From: Boseongicola sp.
Lineage (GTDB): Bacteria > Pseudomonadota > Alphaproteobacteria > Rhodobacterales > Rhodobacteraceae
NCBI GenBank assembly: GCA_014075275.1
Contig: CP046179.1
Location: forward strand, 629,932 to 693,931
Length of the DNA: 64,000 nucleotides
Direction: 5' to 3'
Part shown: positions 44,305 to 53,725 of the stretch, piece after piece
How positions within the stretch are numbered: position 1 is the first letter of the stretch
Layout of the letters: every line of letters starts with the position of its first letter
Made by a program: the position numbers and the translations under genes
The notes under the pieces: generated by a model
What the model was told of the DNA's origin: nothing
The model's database searches: none
The model's input: the letters and a program-made list of their open reading frames with translations, nothing else

Positions 44305-45087
44305 ATGCCGAACGCTCTTCCGGCATGCCCAAACGACATGCCGACACTTGATCTGACTTCAGTTTTGATAATCCTATCCGCACTCGCGATGGGAGGCATC
44401 CTTAAAGGTGCAACCGGGGCAGGGGCTCCTGTGATGGCCGTGCCAGTTATGGCGGCATTTTTCGACGTGAGGCTAGCGGTGGCCATTATGGTTACACCCA
44501 GTCTTACTACGAATCTTTGGCAGATGATCCGATTTTGGCCCCATAGGTTGGGCAACGGTATGTATCTGCGCTTTGCGCTTGGCGGCGCTTTTGGCGCAGC
44601 TATCGGAACTGCTATGCTTGCCACTCTGTCGCCTCGAATCCTGACGCTTTTGGTTGCAGGAGCTGTTATTGCGTATGTTGGTCTACGATTGCTGCGCCCC
44701 GATTTCAGAATCAATGACGCATTGGCCTCGCGATTAATGATACCCGCAGGCGCTGCGGCGGGCATTCTGCAGGGAGCGGCGGGGATTTCTGCCCCAATTT
44801 CAGTCAGTTTCCTAAACGCCATACGACTGGAACGGCTACAGTTCATCGCGACTATTGCGGTGTTTTTCTTTGCTATGTCCTTGGTGCAGCTGCCGAGTTT
44901 GTTCATCGCTGGGATCATGTCATTGCCGCTACTTGGTCTGAGCGTGCTGGCCCTTATACCCCTGGTTGCCTTCATGCCGCTCGGTGCCTGGGCTGCCAGG
45001 CGTCTAAGCCCAAAGGGCTTTGATCGCCTGATCCTAGTATTTCTCAGTATCTTGGCAGTTCGGCTCATTTATACATCGTTCTTTTGA
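44305..45087 (+). CDS. TSUP (TauE/SafE) family membrane permease
   Basis: A 260-residue permease with about eight hydrophobic segments and the duplicated family motif: GGILKGATGAGAPVMAVPVMAAFFDVRLAVAIMV in the first half and AAAGILQGAAGISAPISVSFLNAIRLERLQF in the second. An ATG at 44338 (MPTLDLTSVL) is an alternative start. Members export sulfite, sulfoacetate or other organic anions. It is divergent from the broken monooxygenase with 21 bp between starts and converges on the second TRAP operon. Confidence 0.88.
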   Translation: MPNALPACPNDMPTLDLTSVLIILSALAMGGILKGATGAGAPVMAVPVMAAFFDVRLAVAIMVTPSLTTNLWQMIRFWPHRLGNGMYLRFALGGAFGAAIGTAMLATLSPRILTLLVAGAVIAYVGLRLLRPDFRINDALASRLMIPAGAAAGILQGAAGISAPISVSFLNAIRLERLQFIATIAVFFFAMSLVQLPSLFIAGIMSLPLLGLSVLALIPLVAFMPLGAWAARRLSPKGFDRLILVFLSILAVRLIYTSFF

Positions 45088-45099
45088 CAGACAGATCCG

Positions 45100-46404
45100 T
45101 TAGCCAAACATCGTGTTCGGCAGCAAAAGAGCGATTTGCGGTATCAGTAAAACCAGGATCATTGCGGCCAACATAGCGACCCAAAATGGCCATATGCCGC
45201 GGAAAATAGTGTTCAGCGGAACCCCGGGCGCGATACCTTTCACGACGAATACGTTCACGCCCACAGGTGGCGAGATCAACCCCATTTCAAGCGCGATTAC
45301 CATTAAGACCCCGAACCAAATCATGTCGATACCAAGTGGTTCGATGATCGGTTGAACCAAGGGAACGGTCAAAACCAAAATAGCAAAGCCATCCATGAAC
45401 ATGCCAAGAAAAATACACAGTACCAGAAACGCGACCACGACCTGAAATCCGGATAGTCCCAAGCTCTCTACCCACAATGAAAGTGAGTAGGTGATCCCGG
45501 TAAATCCGATGAAGGTTTTGAAGACAAATGCACCGAACAAAATCATGAACACGGTGCCCGAAGATTTCAAAGTGCTGGCAAATACCTCGCGCGTGTTTTC
45601 GAATGTGAGCTTGCCACGAAACGCAGTGACCATCATGGCCATGAATGCGCCGATACCTGCTGCTTCAACTGCCGAAAATACGCCGGAATAGATACCGCCG
45701 ATTGTCAGAACAATAATGCCAGTAATCCAGCTTGCCCGTCCCAGCGCGTTCCAGCGTTCTGACAGTGGAGCTTTCTCCGCCATGCTTGGCGCTTTACTAG
45801 GGTCACGCGCGACTACGATCCAAATTGCTAGAATGAAAAGAGATGTCAGCAGAAGCCCGGGGAATACGCCGGCCATGAACAATCGCCCAATGCTTTCTTC
45901 TGTGAGAATGGCATAGATGACAAACCCTGCGGACGGCGGAATGAGAATGCCCAAAGTGCCGCCAGCTGCGATGGCGCCGGTCGCGAGCCCGTTGTCATAT
46001 TTATACCGCTGCATTTCCGGCAACGACACACGTCCCATGGTCAACGCGGCCGCTAAGGAAGATCCGCTCAGTGCTGAGAACCCGGCGCATCCTACGACCG
46101 TCGCCGAAGCCAATCCGCCTTTTCGATGGCCTAACCAACTGTGCGCCGCGTCATATAAATCCCGGCTCATGCCGGACACGCCAGCGAGATTTCCCATGAG
46201 AACGAACAGCGGGATAATCGTCAGGGGATAATTCGATGCTTCGTTGTAAATTTCGCCAGCCAGCTTTGGGATCGCCGCTTGGGGGCGGATCATATAGATT
46301 CCAAGCGTCCCAACTAACATCATCGAAACTCCCACCGGCATACGAATGAAAAGCAGGACGAACAGCGAACCGAACCCCAAAAGAGCAATGGTCGAGCCGT
46401 CCAT
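45100..46404 (-). CDS. dctM: TRAP transporter large permease (DctM family), second system
   Basis: A 434-residue DctM protein. ATG 46404 (MDGSTIALLGFGSLFVLLFIRMPVGVSMM) overlaps the dctQ stop by one base (TGATG); the upstream extension of the open frame has no family resemblance. Hallmarks are IPLFVLMGNLAGVSGMSRDLYDAAHSWLGHRKGGLASATVVGCAGFSALSGSSLAAALTMG, LIPPSAGFVIYAILTEESIGRLFMAG and LISPPVGVNVFVVKG. It is intact. Confidence 0.94.
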   Translation of the reverse strand: MDGSTIALLGFGSLFVLLFIRMPVGVSMMLVGTLGIYMIRPQAAIPKLAGEIYNEASNYPLTIIPLFVLMGNLAGVSGMSRDLYDAAHSWLGHRKGGLASATVVGCAGFSALSGSSLAAALTMGRVSLPEMQRYKYDNGLATGAIAAGGTLGILIPPSAGFVIYAILTEESIGRLFMAGVFPGLLLTSLFILAIWIVVARDPSKAPSMAEKAPLSERWNALGRASWITGIIVLTIGGIYSGVFSAVEAAGIGAFMAMMVTAFRGKLTFENTREVFASTLKSSGTVFMILFGAFVFKTFIGFTGITYSLSLWVESLGLSGFQVVVAFLVLCIFLGMFMDGFAILVLTVPLVQPIIEPLGIDMIWFGVLMVIALEMGLISPPVGVNVFVVKGIAPGVPLNTIFRGIWPFWVAMLAAMILVLLIPQIALLLPNTMFG

Positions 46405-46934
46405 CAGTCGGTGATCTCGTTGGGGTCGTCGCCGCCAAAGTGCCAAAGCCCAACGAGTAACTGCACCAAAACATGCAGCGTATAGACCGCCAAGCAAAGG
46501 CCGAGAAAGTAATAAAATGGTCGATGTTCAATACTGAAGTTGTTGGTTATACAGGCTTTCTCGATGCCGCAGGCTTTGGCGAAAAGAGCGTATGTCGCCA
46601 ATCCGGCAATCGCCACCGTTAGCACGCGCATCAACGCATCGGTCCATCGAGTGACCTTGCGCCCAGCTACCAGCGAAATGACGTTGACGCTGACGTGGGC
46701 GTTGTGGCGCGCGCCATAAGCAACAGCGCCGCCCGTTACGATCGTCAATGTCACAACAGACAAATCGCTTATCCCAAATACCGGATTGTTAAGAGCATAA
46801 CGCCAAAAAACAGCAATAATCGTTATGACGACCAAACCAACAATACCCAGCCCGCCCAAGATCGCCAAAAAACCGGCCGCCCGCATAAGCAGGCGGTCGG
46901 CCCAGATCAGCGCCTTGGGCGTCTCAATTGACAT
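46404..46934 (-). CDS. dctQ: TRAP transporter small permease (DctQ family), second system
   Basis: A 176-residue four-helix membrane protein: LGGLGIVGLVVITIIAVFWRYALN, ISDLSVVTLTIVTGGAVAYGARHNAHVSV, VLTVAIAGLATYALFAKACG and YYFLGLCLAVYTLHVLVQLLVGLW. Its GARHNAHVSVNVI segment is the conserved DctQ loop. It lies between dctP (6 bp gap) and dctM (1 bp overlap). Confidence 0.92.
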   Translation of the reverse strand: MSIETPKALIWADRLLMRAAGFLAILGGLGIVGLVVITIIAVFWRYALNNPVFGISDLSVVTLTIVTGGAVAYGARHNAHVSVNVISLVAGRKVTRWTDALMRVLTVAIAGLATYALFAKACGIEKACITNNFSIEHRPFYYFLGLCLAVYTLHVLVQLLVGLWHFGGDDPNEITD

Positions 46935-46940
46935 CAGTGC

Positions 46941-47924
46941 TTAGCTGCCGCCCTTCATGATCGCCATGATCTCGGACACTGTTGACGAGCCAACAGTATT
47001 TCCCAACAATCCCTCAAGTGTCGGCGTGACAGCGGCCATCCAGCGTGCCTTTTCTTCATCAGAAAGGTCGATCATCTCGACACCAGCTTCAGCTGCGATC
47101 TTCAGACCTCCGCCTGCAGCGCGATCATAAAAACTTCCACCAGCGAGCGCCAATGAGTCTTCTGATGCCGCGTCGATCCAGGCTCTCTCTTGGTCGGACA
47201 GCCCGTTATAGACATCGTTGTTCATCAGCAGCACAAAGGCCGATCCTGAACCCGGAAACCAAGTTGTGAGGTAATTGGCTGGCTCTTGCAGCTTGAATGA
47301 CCGGATCGCCGATGGTCCGATGGCGATAGCGTCGATCACACCGTTGGTCAGATTTTGGTTGATCACATTGACGGGCTGCGCAACGGCAGAAGCCCCCAGA
47401 GCCTCTACAATCGGCAGATCTGATTTGTTCGTAACACGGATCTTCATGCCCTTAAGATCTTCCAACGACCGAACCGGCTTGTCTTTTGTCAGTAGAACTG
47501 GTGGAGCGTTCGCCCAGATTGCCAACAGCTTTGCGTTGTATTCGCTTTCAAGAAGACCTTGCGCGCGAAGTAACGCCTCAGTGCAGGCAGAGGCGCTCTC
47601 GCAGACACCCGGCAATCCAACCACCTGCGTCATTGGGAATACGTCACCCGTATAACCCGGCAAGGTGAAAACGATATCAGCCACGCCATCCAGCAGAATT
47701 GCGTATTGCTTTGGAGGAACCGAGTTCAGTGCTCCACCCGGAAATTGCTTCACAGTCAGTTCGCCGCCAGAGACCTCTGCCAGTTTCTCTGCAAATGGTG
47801 TAAAGACGGCTGCATTCATCGGGTGCTTTGGTCCCATGAAATAGGCAAGACTAAACTCATCAGCACTGGCTGCGCTTCCCAACGCGATACCCGCAGCCGC
47901 AATGGCCGAAAACAGTCGTTTCAT
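46941..47924 (-). CDS. dctP: TRAP transporter solute-binding protein (DctP family), second system
   Basis: A 327-residue periplasmic protein from ATG 47924 with a GGGAGG ribosome-binding site and a signal peptide ending near residue 21 (MKRLFSAIAAAGIALGSAASA). DctP features are FAEKLAEVSGGELTVKQFPGGALN, SLEDLKGMKIRVTNKSDLPIVEALGASAVAQPVNVINQNLTNGVIDAI with the conserved Arg of KIRV, and the C-terminal helical swap region. Two cysteines (GVCESASACTEA) may form a disulfide. It is intact, unlike dctP of the first system. Confidence 0.93.
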   Translation of the reverse strand: MKRLFSAIAAAGIALGSAASADEFSLAYFMGPKHPMNAAVFTPFAEKLAEVSGGELTVKQFPGGALNSVPPKQYAILLDGVADIVFTLPGYTGDVFPMTQVVGLPGVCESASACTEALLRAQGLLESEYNAKLLAIWANAPPVLLTKDKPVRSLEDLKGMKIRVTNKSDLPIVEALGASAVAQPVNVINQNLTNGVIDAIAIGPSAIRSFKLQEPANYLTTWFPGSGSAFVLLMNNDVYNGLSDQERAWIDAASEDSLALAGGSFYDRAAGGGLKIAAEAGVEMIDLSDEEKARWMAAVTPTLEGLLGNTVGSSTVSEIMAIMKGGS

Positions 47925-47946
47925 CGTATTCCTCCCAGTTCGAATT

Positions 47947-49437
47947 CTATGCCAGCGTGCCCGGTGGGCCGCTGATCGAATGATACCCTTGAAATTGGAT
48001 AACGCCCTCGTAACCCAGATTGCGTCCAATTCCGGAATGTTTAAAGCCCCCAAATGGCCCTCGGCTGTCCTGGGCTGCCGGACCATGCGCATTCAGATAA
48101 GTATATCCCGCTTCAAGCCTCTTAGACAGCGCAACCGCACGATCCATGTCTGGAGTCCAAACAGATGAACACAAGCCAAACCGGCTGTCATTGGCTGCTG
48201 CAATTGCTTCGTCTTCAGTGTCAAAAGGAATGATTGGCAGGGCCGGGCCGAATTGCTCTTCGCGAACAATGTCCAGTTCAGGGTCAGGGTCCAAAGCTAA
48301 CGTCGGGCGCTGAAAATACCCTTCGGCATAAAGGGCGTCATCCGGAACCTGGCCCAATTCCTTGACGTCGGCGCCAGCCGCGCGTGCCTGATCCAACATG
48401 CCTGTTATGACGCGGTGCTGTTTGGCGTTATTCACTGGCCCCATGTTGGTTTCATCCAGCAAGCCATCCCCAACGACCATGTGATTACAGGTTGCCGTCA
48501 AGCCTTCCACAACCTCTTCATAGCGCGAGCGGTGCACGTATAGCCGCTTCAATGCCATGCAGATTTGTCCGGACGACATGAACGTGCCCATATAAATCCG
48601 CATGAATGCACCTGGGTCCAGTTCAGCGTCCGCGCAAACGATGGCAGCGTCGTTTCCGCCCAATTCCAGCGTAACAGGTGTCACATTGCCTGCCGCTTTT
48701 TGCATGACGTGCTTTCCGACATCGACTGATCCTGTAAAATTCACATAGCGAACCAAGGGATGGGTCACCAGTGGATCGCCAATTTCCGATGCCGAACCGG
48801 TAACAACGTTCAAAACTCCCGGCGGCAAAAGAGCGGCCATCTTTTTCAGCGTCAACGAAGGCGCAAGCGCAGAATTGTGGCTTGGTTTCACAACGACCGT
48901 ATTTCCAGCCATCAGGGCTTGGGGTAGTTTCGCACCCAATATTGACAACGGCCAATTCCAGGGAACGATCAAGGCAGCAACGCCACGTGGTTGACGTGTG
49001 ATGATGGTATCAAACGGCGGGCCCTAAATATGTTCGTCAGCCGCCAATCGGTCCGCATAGGATGCTGTCAGCATAAAACGGTCGCCGAGACGTGACATCT
49101 CCAGCAATGTTTCTTTCAGGATTTTGCCGTGCTCACGGCAAAACAGCCGCGATCGATAAGCGACGTCCGCTTCGTCAGCCACCAATTCTTCAGTGATCTT
49201 GCGTAGGTATGTCGCCCGGTCATCATAACTTAACGCTGACCAGGCAGGAAAAGCTGCATGAGCTGCACGTGCCGCGGCGTCAATATCGCTCGCATCTGCT
49301 GCTGCAGCGTGTCCAACCAACTCAGATGGTCGCGCTGGATTGTGAATTTCGTAAGTTCGACCCGTCGCCGACGGCCGCGCCTCGCCGTCAATGAACAGCT
49401 CGGTGGTGATTGGTTCGTCTGACGTGTGAACATTCAC
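47947..49437 (-). pseudogene. Aldehyde dehydrogenase with in-frame TAG
   Basis: NAD(P)-dependent aldehyde dehydrogenase of ~497 codons. GTG 49437 with GGAGG eight bases upstream is the best start; a GTG 36 bp earlier lacks one. The frame reads through FIDGEARPSATGRTYEIHNPARPSELV to ADRLAADEHI, then TAG at 49024-49026 (codon 138), and resumes with GPPFDTIITRQPRGVAALIVPWNWPLSILGAKLPQALMAGNTVVVKPS. Catalytic residues are present: Glu in TLELGGNDAA and Cys in SSGQICMALKRLYVH. Gln (CAG) would suit the stop position. It is downstream of no gene and 23 bp upstream of the second dctP. Confidence 0.9.
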
Positions 49438-49629
49438 GCGCCGATCCTCCCCTGTTTTGCCCGGTCTGATCACGTTTTACACGTCTATCGCGATTCGTAT
49501 TCCACGGCCTTACTTGCTCTCAATTTGTTGCAGAGTTTGTATCCAAAGTTAAGTGAATAAGCCCAAATCATGATCAAATCTGCTCGACAGGCAATTTTAT
49601 GTATCCGATAGTGTTGTTCAGGAGGGGAC

Positions 49630-50337
49630 ATGCCATCTAGCTCGGAACATGTACTTGCCGTCGTGCGTGGCCAGATTTTGCGTGGTGAACGTGCGCCCGG
49701 TGACAAGATTAACGAGGTGGGCATTGCCTCCGACCTTGAAGTATCTCGAACACCTGCCCGGACAGCTTTGGCTGCACTTGAGGCCGAAGGCCTTATAGAG
49801 CGTCGGCAGGGCCGAGGATTCACAATCCGGTCTATCTCTGCTGCAGATGTTGCCAAAGCAATCGATGTTCGTTCAGCATTGGAGGGTCTGGCCGCCCAGA
49901 CGATGGCCAAATCCGGAATGTCCGACGAAGCTGAACAAAAACTATTGGACTCCATCGCTATTTCGCAAGCCGTTCTGGATAGCGACGATCCAGATACCGA
50001 CTTCATCGGCGGCTACACCGAAGCCAACAAGATTTATCACCAGACGATCATGCACGATTGTGGCAACGACTTAATCGCGCACACATTCGAGCGCATTGCA
50101 ATGTTGCCTCTTACGGCGCTGGGCACACTGGCCTTTGACAAGACAAACTACAAACGAGAGCGCATGAGGCTGACGGTTGGTCATTCTCAGCACGTGATTA
50201 TATTCGATGCCCTGAAGAAAAGAGAAGGACAACGCGCCGAAGCGTTGATGCGAGAGCACAGTAATGCAACGCTGAACTACACCGACCTTTTCGTCAAAAA
50301 AGTCTACGATCAGGGTCGGGGGCGAAGGCAGCATTGA
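49630..50337 (+). CDS. GntR family regulator (FCD subfamily)
   Basis: A 235-residue regulator. The wHTH domain is HVLAVVRGQILRGERAPGDKINEVGIASDLEVSRTPARTALAALEAEGLIERRQGRGFTIRSIS. The FCD domain contains DVRSALEGLAAQTMA, YTEANKIYHQTIMHDCGN and GHSQHVIIFDALKKREGQRAEALMREHS with the metal-binding His pattern. It follows GGAGGGGAC and is divergent from the broken aldehyde dehydrogenase/TRAP operon, with an adjacent aldehyde dehydrogenase and SDR downstream. It is likely the regulator of both directions. Confidence 0.92.
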   Translation: MPSSSEHVLAVVRGQILRGERAPGDKINEVGIASDLEVSRTPARTALAALEAEGLIERRQGRGFTIRSISAADVAKAIDVRSALEGLAAQTMAKSGMSDEAEQKLLDSIAISQAVLDSDDPDTDFIGGYTEANKIYHQTIMHDCGNDLIAHTFERIAMLPLTALGTLAFDKTNYKRERMRLTVGHSQHVIIFDALKKREGQRAEALMREHSNATLNYTDLFVKKVYDQGRGRRQH

Positions 50338-50349
50338 TTGGACCTGAAT

Positions 50350-51795
50350 ATGACTGACGTGGCGCGGCACTGGATTTCAGGTGAATGGATCGAAATCAGT
50401 GATACCGGCGTCACCCGCGATGTCTATTCGGGCCAGGACTACTGTTCATATTCCATTGGCGATGGTTCTCTGGCTGTGAAAGCCATCGACTCCGCACGTA
50501 CTGCCTTTGATCGCTCGAATTGGGCGCATTCCCCGCGGATGCGCGCGCAATCTCTGTTTGAACTGGCCGACGCGATCCAGGCCCGCAGGGAAGAAATCGC
50601 CCGACATATAGCCGCAGAGAACGGCAAGGTTCTTGCCCACTGTATGCATGAAACCAATGCCGCAATAAGTGAAGCTCGCTATTATGCTGGTTTGGCGCGC
50701 GCAATCTTTGGCCGAGTCACCGAAGTTGATGAGGGTAAGCAGTCGATCTTTGCCCATGAGGCGGTCGGTGTTGCGTCGATCATCATCCCCTGGAATGCAC
50801 CTTCGACCTTACTGCTGCGTTCGCTTGGGCCTGCGCTTGCCGCTGGATGCACAGTGGTCATGAAAGGCGCGCACCAGACTAGCAGCGTTAATCAGATTTA
50901 TGCCGAGTGTCTGGCGTCATGCCCCTCACTTCCCGCCGGTGTCGTCAATGTGGTTCATGGGGATCTGGATGTGGCGCAATCGATGTGCACCCATGTTGAT
51001 GTGGACGTCATCAGTTTCACCGGGTCTTCGGCGACGGGCAAGGCGATCATGGCCGGTGCCGCTTCGACCTTGAAGCGCCTGTCTCTGGAACTGGGCGGTA
51101 AGGCTCCGGCAATTGTATTCGCCGATGCCGATATGGACACGGCCGTGCGCGAGATTACCAATGGATTGATCCCTCATTGCGGCCAGATGTGCACTGCTAT
51201 TGCGCGTATTCTTGTGGCGGACGACGCGTGGGATAGATTTATTCCGCGTCTGATTGATGCGGCCAAAGCGGTTACAGTTGGCGATCCTCTGGATAAAGAC
51301 ATTCGCATGGGGCCGTTGTTTGATCCGGCAAGTGCAGAACGTTACAATGCTAATGCCGCAAGTGCTGCTCAGACAGGTGAAACGCTTTTGGCGGGCAGCA
51401 TTCAGACCGGACACCCTCTGGCAAATGTCGTTACGCCTGCGCTTTACCATGTCAACGACACCAGCCACCGCCTGGTGCAGGACGAACTATTTGCGCCAAT
51501 TGGGATGGTGCAACGCTTTACTTCGGAAGAAGAAGCCGTCGTCAGTGCGAACGCCACGCGGTATGGGCTTGCCGCCAGTGTGCACACCTCAGACCACTCC
51601 CGTGCCAGACGAGTGGCGCGGGCATTAAAGTCCGGCACGGTCTGGATTAATTGCCACAACCGCCTATTCGCCGAGGCAGAAACCGGCGGCTATCGCGAAA
51701 GTGGCATGGGGCGACTGCATGGGTTAGAGGGCCTGTCCGATTTCATGGAAACCAAACACATATACGCCGAATTCGGCCGTCTGCCGACCGGATAG
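50350..51795 (+). CDS. Aldehyde dehydrogenase
   Basis: A 481-residue aldehyde dehydrogenase starting at ATG 50350 (MTDVARHWISGEW), 12 bp after the GntR stop. It has the NAD-binding and catalytic landmarks ASIIIPWNAPSTLLLRSLGPALAAGCTVVMKGAHQTS, ISFTGSSATGKAIM, catalytic Glu in LSLELGGKAPAIV and catalytic Cys in HCGQMCTAIARILV, then GTVWINCHNRLFAEAETGGYRESGMGR. It is intact and could replace the broken paralog at 47947. Substrate unknown. Confidence 0.92.
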   Translation: MTDVARHWISGEWIEISDTGVTRDVYSGQDYCSYSIGDGSLAVKAIDSARTAFDRSNWAHSPRMRAQSLFELADAIQARREEIARHIAAENGKVLAHCMHETNAAISEARYYAGLARAIFGRVTEVDEGKQSIFAHEAVGVASIIIPWNAPSTLLLRSLGPALAAGCTVVMKGAHQTSSVNQIYAECLASCPSLPAGVVNVVHGDLDVAQSMCTHVDVDVISFTGSSATGKAIMAGAASTLKRLSLELGGKAPAIVFADADMDTAVREITNGLIPHCGQMCTAIARILVADDAWDRFIPRLIDAAKAVTVGDPLDKDIRMGPLFDPASAERYNANAASAAQTGETLLAGSIQTGHPLANVVTPALYHVNDTSHRLVQDELFAPIGMVQRFTSEEEAVVSANATRYGLAASVHTSDHSRARRVARALKSGTVWINCHNRLFAEAETGGYRESGMGRLHGLEGLSDFMETKHIYAEFGRLPTG

Positions 51796-51798
51796 AAC

Positions 51799-52542
51799 AT
51801 GGGGCGTCTGGATGGAAAAGTCTGCGTTGTCACCGGTGGTGCGAAAGGTCTTGGAGCCGCTTTTGCGAAAGCGTTGGCCACTGAAGGAGCAAGAGTTGCC
51901 ATCGCTGATATTTCAGACGGGCAGGCGCTGGCTTTAGAAATTGGCGGGCTCTTTGTTGAAACGGACGTGTCAGACCCAGATCAGGTGTTGGCGTTCGCAA
52001 CGGCCATCAGGTCTGAATTCGGTCCCCCTGACGTTCTGGTGAACAATGCCGCGGTCTATGCGACGCTGCCGATGCAATCATACCGCGATATACCGACCGA
52101 CCTTTGGGATCGGGTCATGGCCGTGAATTTGCGAGGTGCGTTTAATATGGTGCAGTGTATGGCACCCATGATGGAAGCCCGTGGGTCGGGCAAGATCATC
52201 AACGTGACATCTGGCACGGTCTACAAAGGTCTGCCCAATATGTTGCACTACATAACCTCCAAAGGCGGGTTAACGGCGATGACACGTGCTTTGTCGCGTG
52301 AACTTGGTAGAAGCGGTATCTGTGTGAACTCATTGGCACCGGGATTGACGCTGAGTGACTCGGTTCAGGAAAACTCCGAGCACCTTGACCAAACACGCGA
52401 GAAAGTCGTGGCTAGCCGAGCCATAAGGCGTGATGGCATGCCAGAAGATCTGATCGGAGCCCTGATTTTCTTGGCGTCTGATGACAGCAATTTCGTAACG
52501 GGTCAGACTTTGGTTGTGGATGGAGGGTCGGTGAATACCTGA
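51799..52542 (+). CDS. Short-chain dehydrogenase/reductase
   Basis: A 247-residue classical SDR. It has the cofactor motif VTGGAKGLGAAFAKAL, the adenine-binding DVSD and NNAAVY motifs, the catalytic Ser in NVTSGTVYKG, and Tyr-x3-Lys in HYITSKGG, with a C-terminal FVTGQTLVVDGGS. An acidic residue after strand two (IADIS) suggests NAD(H) preference. It starts 3 bp after the aldehyde dehydrogenase stop, so the pair probably works sequentially on an alcohol/aldehyde. Confidence 0.92.
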   Translation: MGRLDGKVCVVTGGAKGLGAAFAKALATEGARVAIADISDGQALALEIGGLFVETDVSDPDQVLAFATAIRSEFGPPDVLVNNAAVYATLPMQSYRDIPTDLWDRVMAVNLRGAFNMVQCMAPMMEARGSGKIINVTSGTVYKGLPNMLHYITSKGGLTAMTRALSRELGRSGICVNSLAPGLTLSDSVQENSEHLDQTREKVVASRAIRRDGMPEDLIGALIFLASDDSNFVTGQTLVVDGGSVNT

Positions 52543-52675
52543 TCAAGTCCAGTTTCCGTGGCTGGACTCGAGTAAAACAATAATTCTTGCCAGATCGATT
52601 GCCACAACCTATAGCAGTCAGAATCTAAACTATTCAGTTCACTTTCGAGAATCGCTCGAATGTCGGAGAGCAAAA

Positions 52676-53713
52676 ATGCGAAACCTGATCCTGTTGGCTG
52701 CAAGCCTGTTTACAATTGCCCAAATTGCAGTTGCGCAAGAAACACTTCGTCCGGTGAAAACGATGACAATTGCCGAACCAAACGGTGTTCTGGAGCGACA
52801 GTTTTTTGGCAATGTCGTGGCTCGACAGACGGTTGACTTGGCGTTTCAGGTCTCAGGTCAGATAAAAGAGTTTCCGGTTTTGGAAGGCTCGCCAGTTCTG
52901 GAAGGACAATTGATTGCCGAACTTGATCTTGAACCTTTTGAACTATCGCTGGCTCAAACAACTGTTCAAAAAGAACAGGCAGATCGCGACAGTGATCGTC
53001 TCGAGCGTCTATCATCTTCAACTGTCAGCCAGGCGAACAAAGACGATGCGAAGGCTGCCGCTGACTTGGCAGCAATCGCGGTTCGAAATGCTGAATTTGC
53101 TCTTGAACAGGCGACTCTTAGTGCCCCTTTCAACGGATTAATCGCATCGCGCAACGTCGCCAACTTCACGACTGTTCAGGCCGGATCTCCAATAGTTCGC
53201 CTGCACGACGTTAGCGAATGGCGTGTCGAAATTGATGTTCCCGAAGTTCTGTTTCGGCGGGCAAGTGAGGACAATGAGGTGGCAGTCTACGGCATGTTCT
53301 CGGGTTCTGATCGACGTATCCCGTTGGAACTCAGGGAGTTTCGCGCTGAGGCCAGCCAGGTTGGGCAGACGTTCAAAATCACTCTGGCGATGCTGGAAGA
53401 GCCTGGCCCCGGAGTTCTTCCAGGAAGCACGATTACGGTTGTCGCCGGTTTGAACGTCCCGGATCGCGGGATGCTCATACCGGCCAGCGCAGTTGCAATA
53501 GCTGACAATGGCACAACTTCAGTCATGGTCTTCGTCCCGGGCGAAGGCGACAAAGGCACCGTCAGTCGTGTGAACGTTGACCTTTCGACCGGCACAAATG
53601 GTGAGTTTCTGGTCAAGAGCGGTTTGAACCCCGGTGACGAGATTGTCGTGGCTGGTGCGAACCAACTGACCGACGGTCAGGAAACACGGCGCTTTGCCGG
53701 TTTCTCGAACTAG
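52676..53713 (+). CDS. RND efflux periplasmic adaptor (membrane fusion protein)
   Basis: A 345-residue HlyD/AcrA-type adaptor with a signal peptide (MRNLILLAASLFTIAQIAVAQ). The barrel-sandwich hybrid has FQVSGQIKEFPVLEGSPVLEGQLIAELD and the matching APFNGLIASRNVANFTTVQAGSPIVRL half, separated by a short coiled-coil hairpin (EQADRDSDRLERLSSSTVSQANKDDAKAAADLAAIAV). A beta-barrel and membrane-proximal domain follow. It joins the RND pump encoded 12 bp downstream to an outer-membrane channel that is not in the window. Confidence 0.92.
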   Translation: MRNLILLAASLFTIAQIAVAQETLRPVKTMTIAEPNGVLERQFFGNVVARQTVDLAFQVSGQIKEFPVLEGSPVLEGQLIAELDLEPFELSLAQTTVQKEQADRDSDRLERLSSSTVSQANKDDAKAAADLAAIAVRNAEFALEQATLSAPFNGLIASRNVANFTTVQAGSPIVRLHDVSEWRVEIDVPEVLFRRASEDNEVAVYGMFSGSDRRIPLELREFRAEASQVGQTFKITLAMLEEPGPGVLPGSTITVVAGLNVPDRGMLIPASAVAIADNGTTSVMVFVPGEGDKGTVSRVNVDLSTGTNGEFLVKSGLNPGDEIVVAGANQLTDGQETRRFAGFSN

Positions 53714-53725
53714 GGCGGGCTCGAT

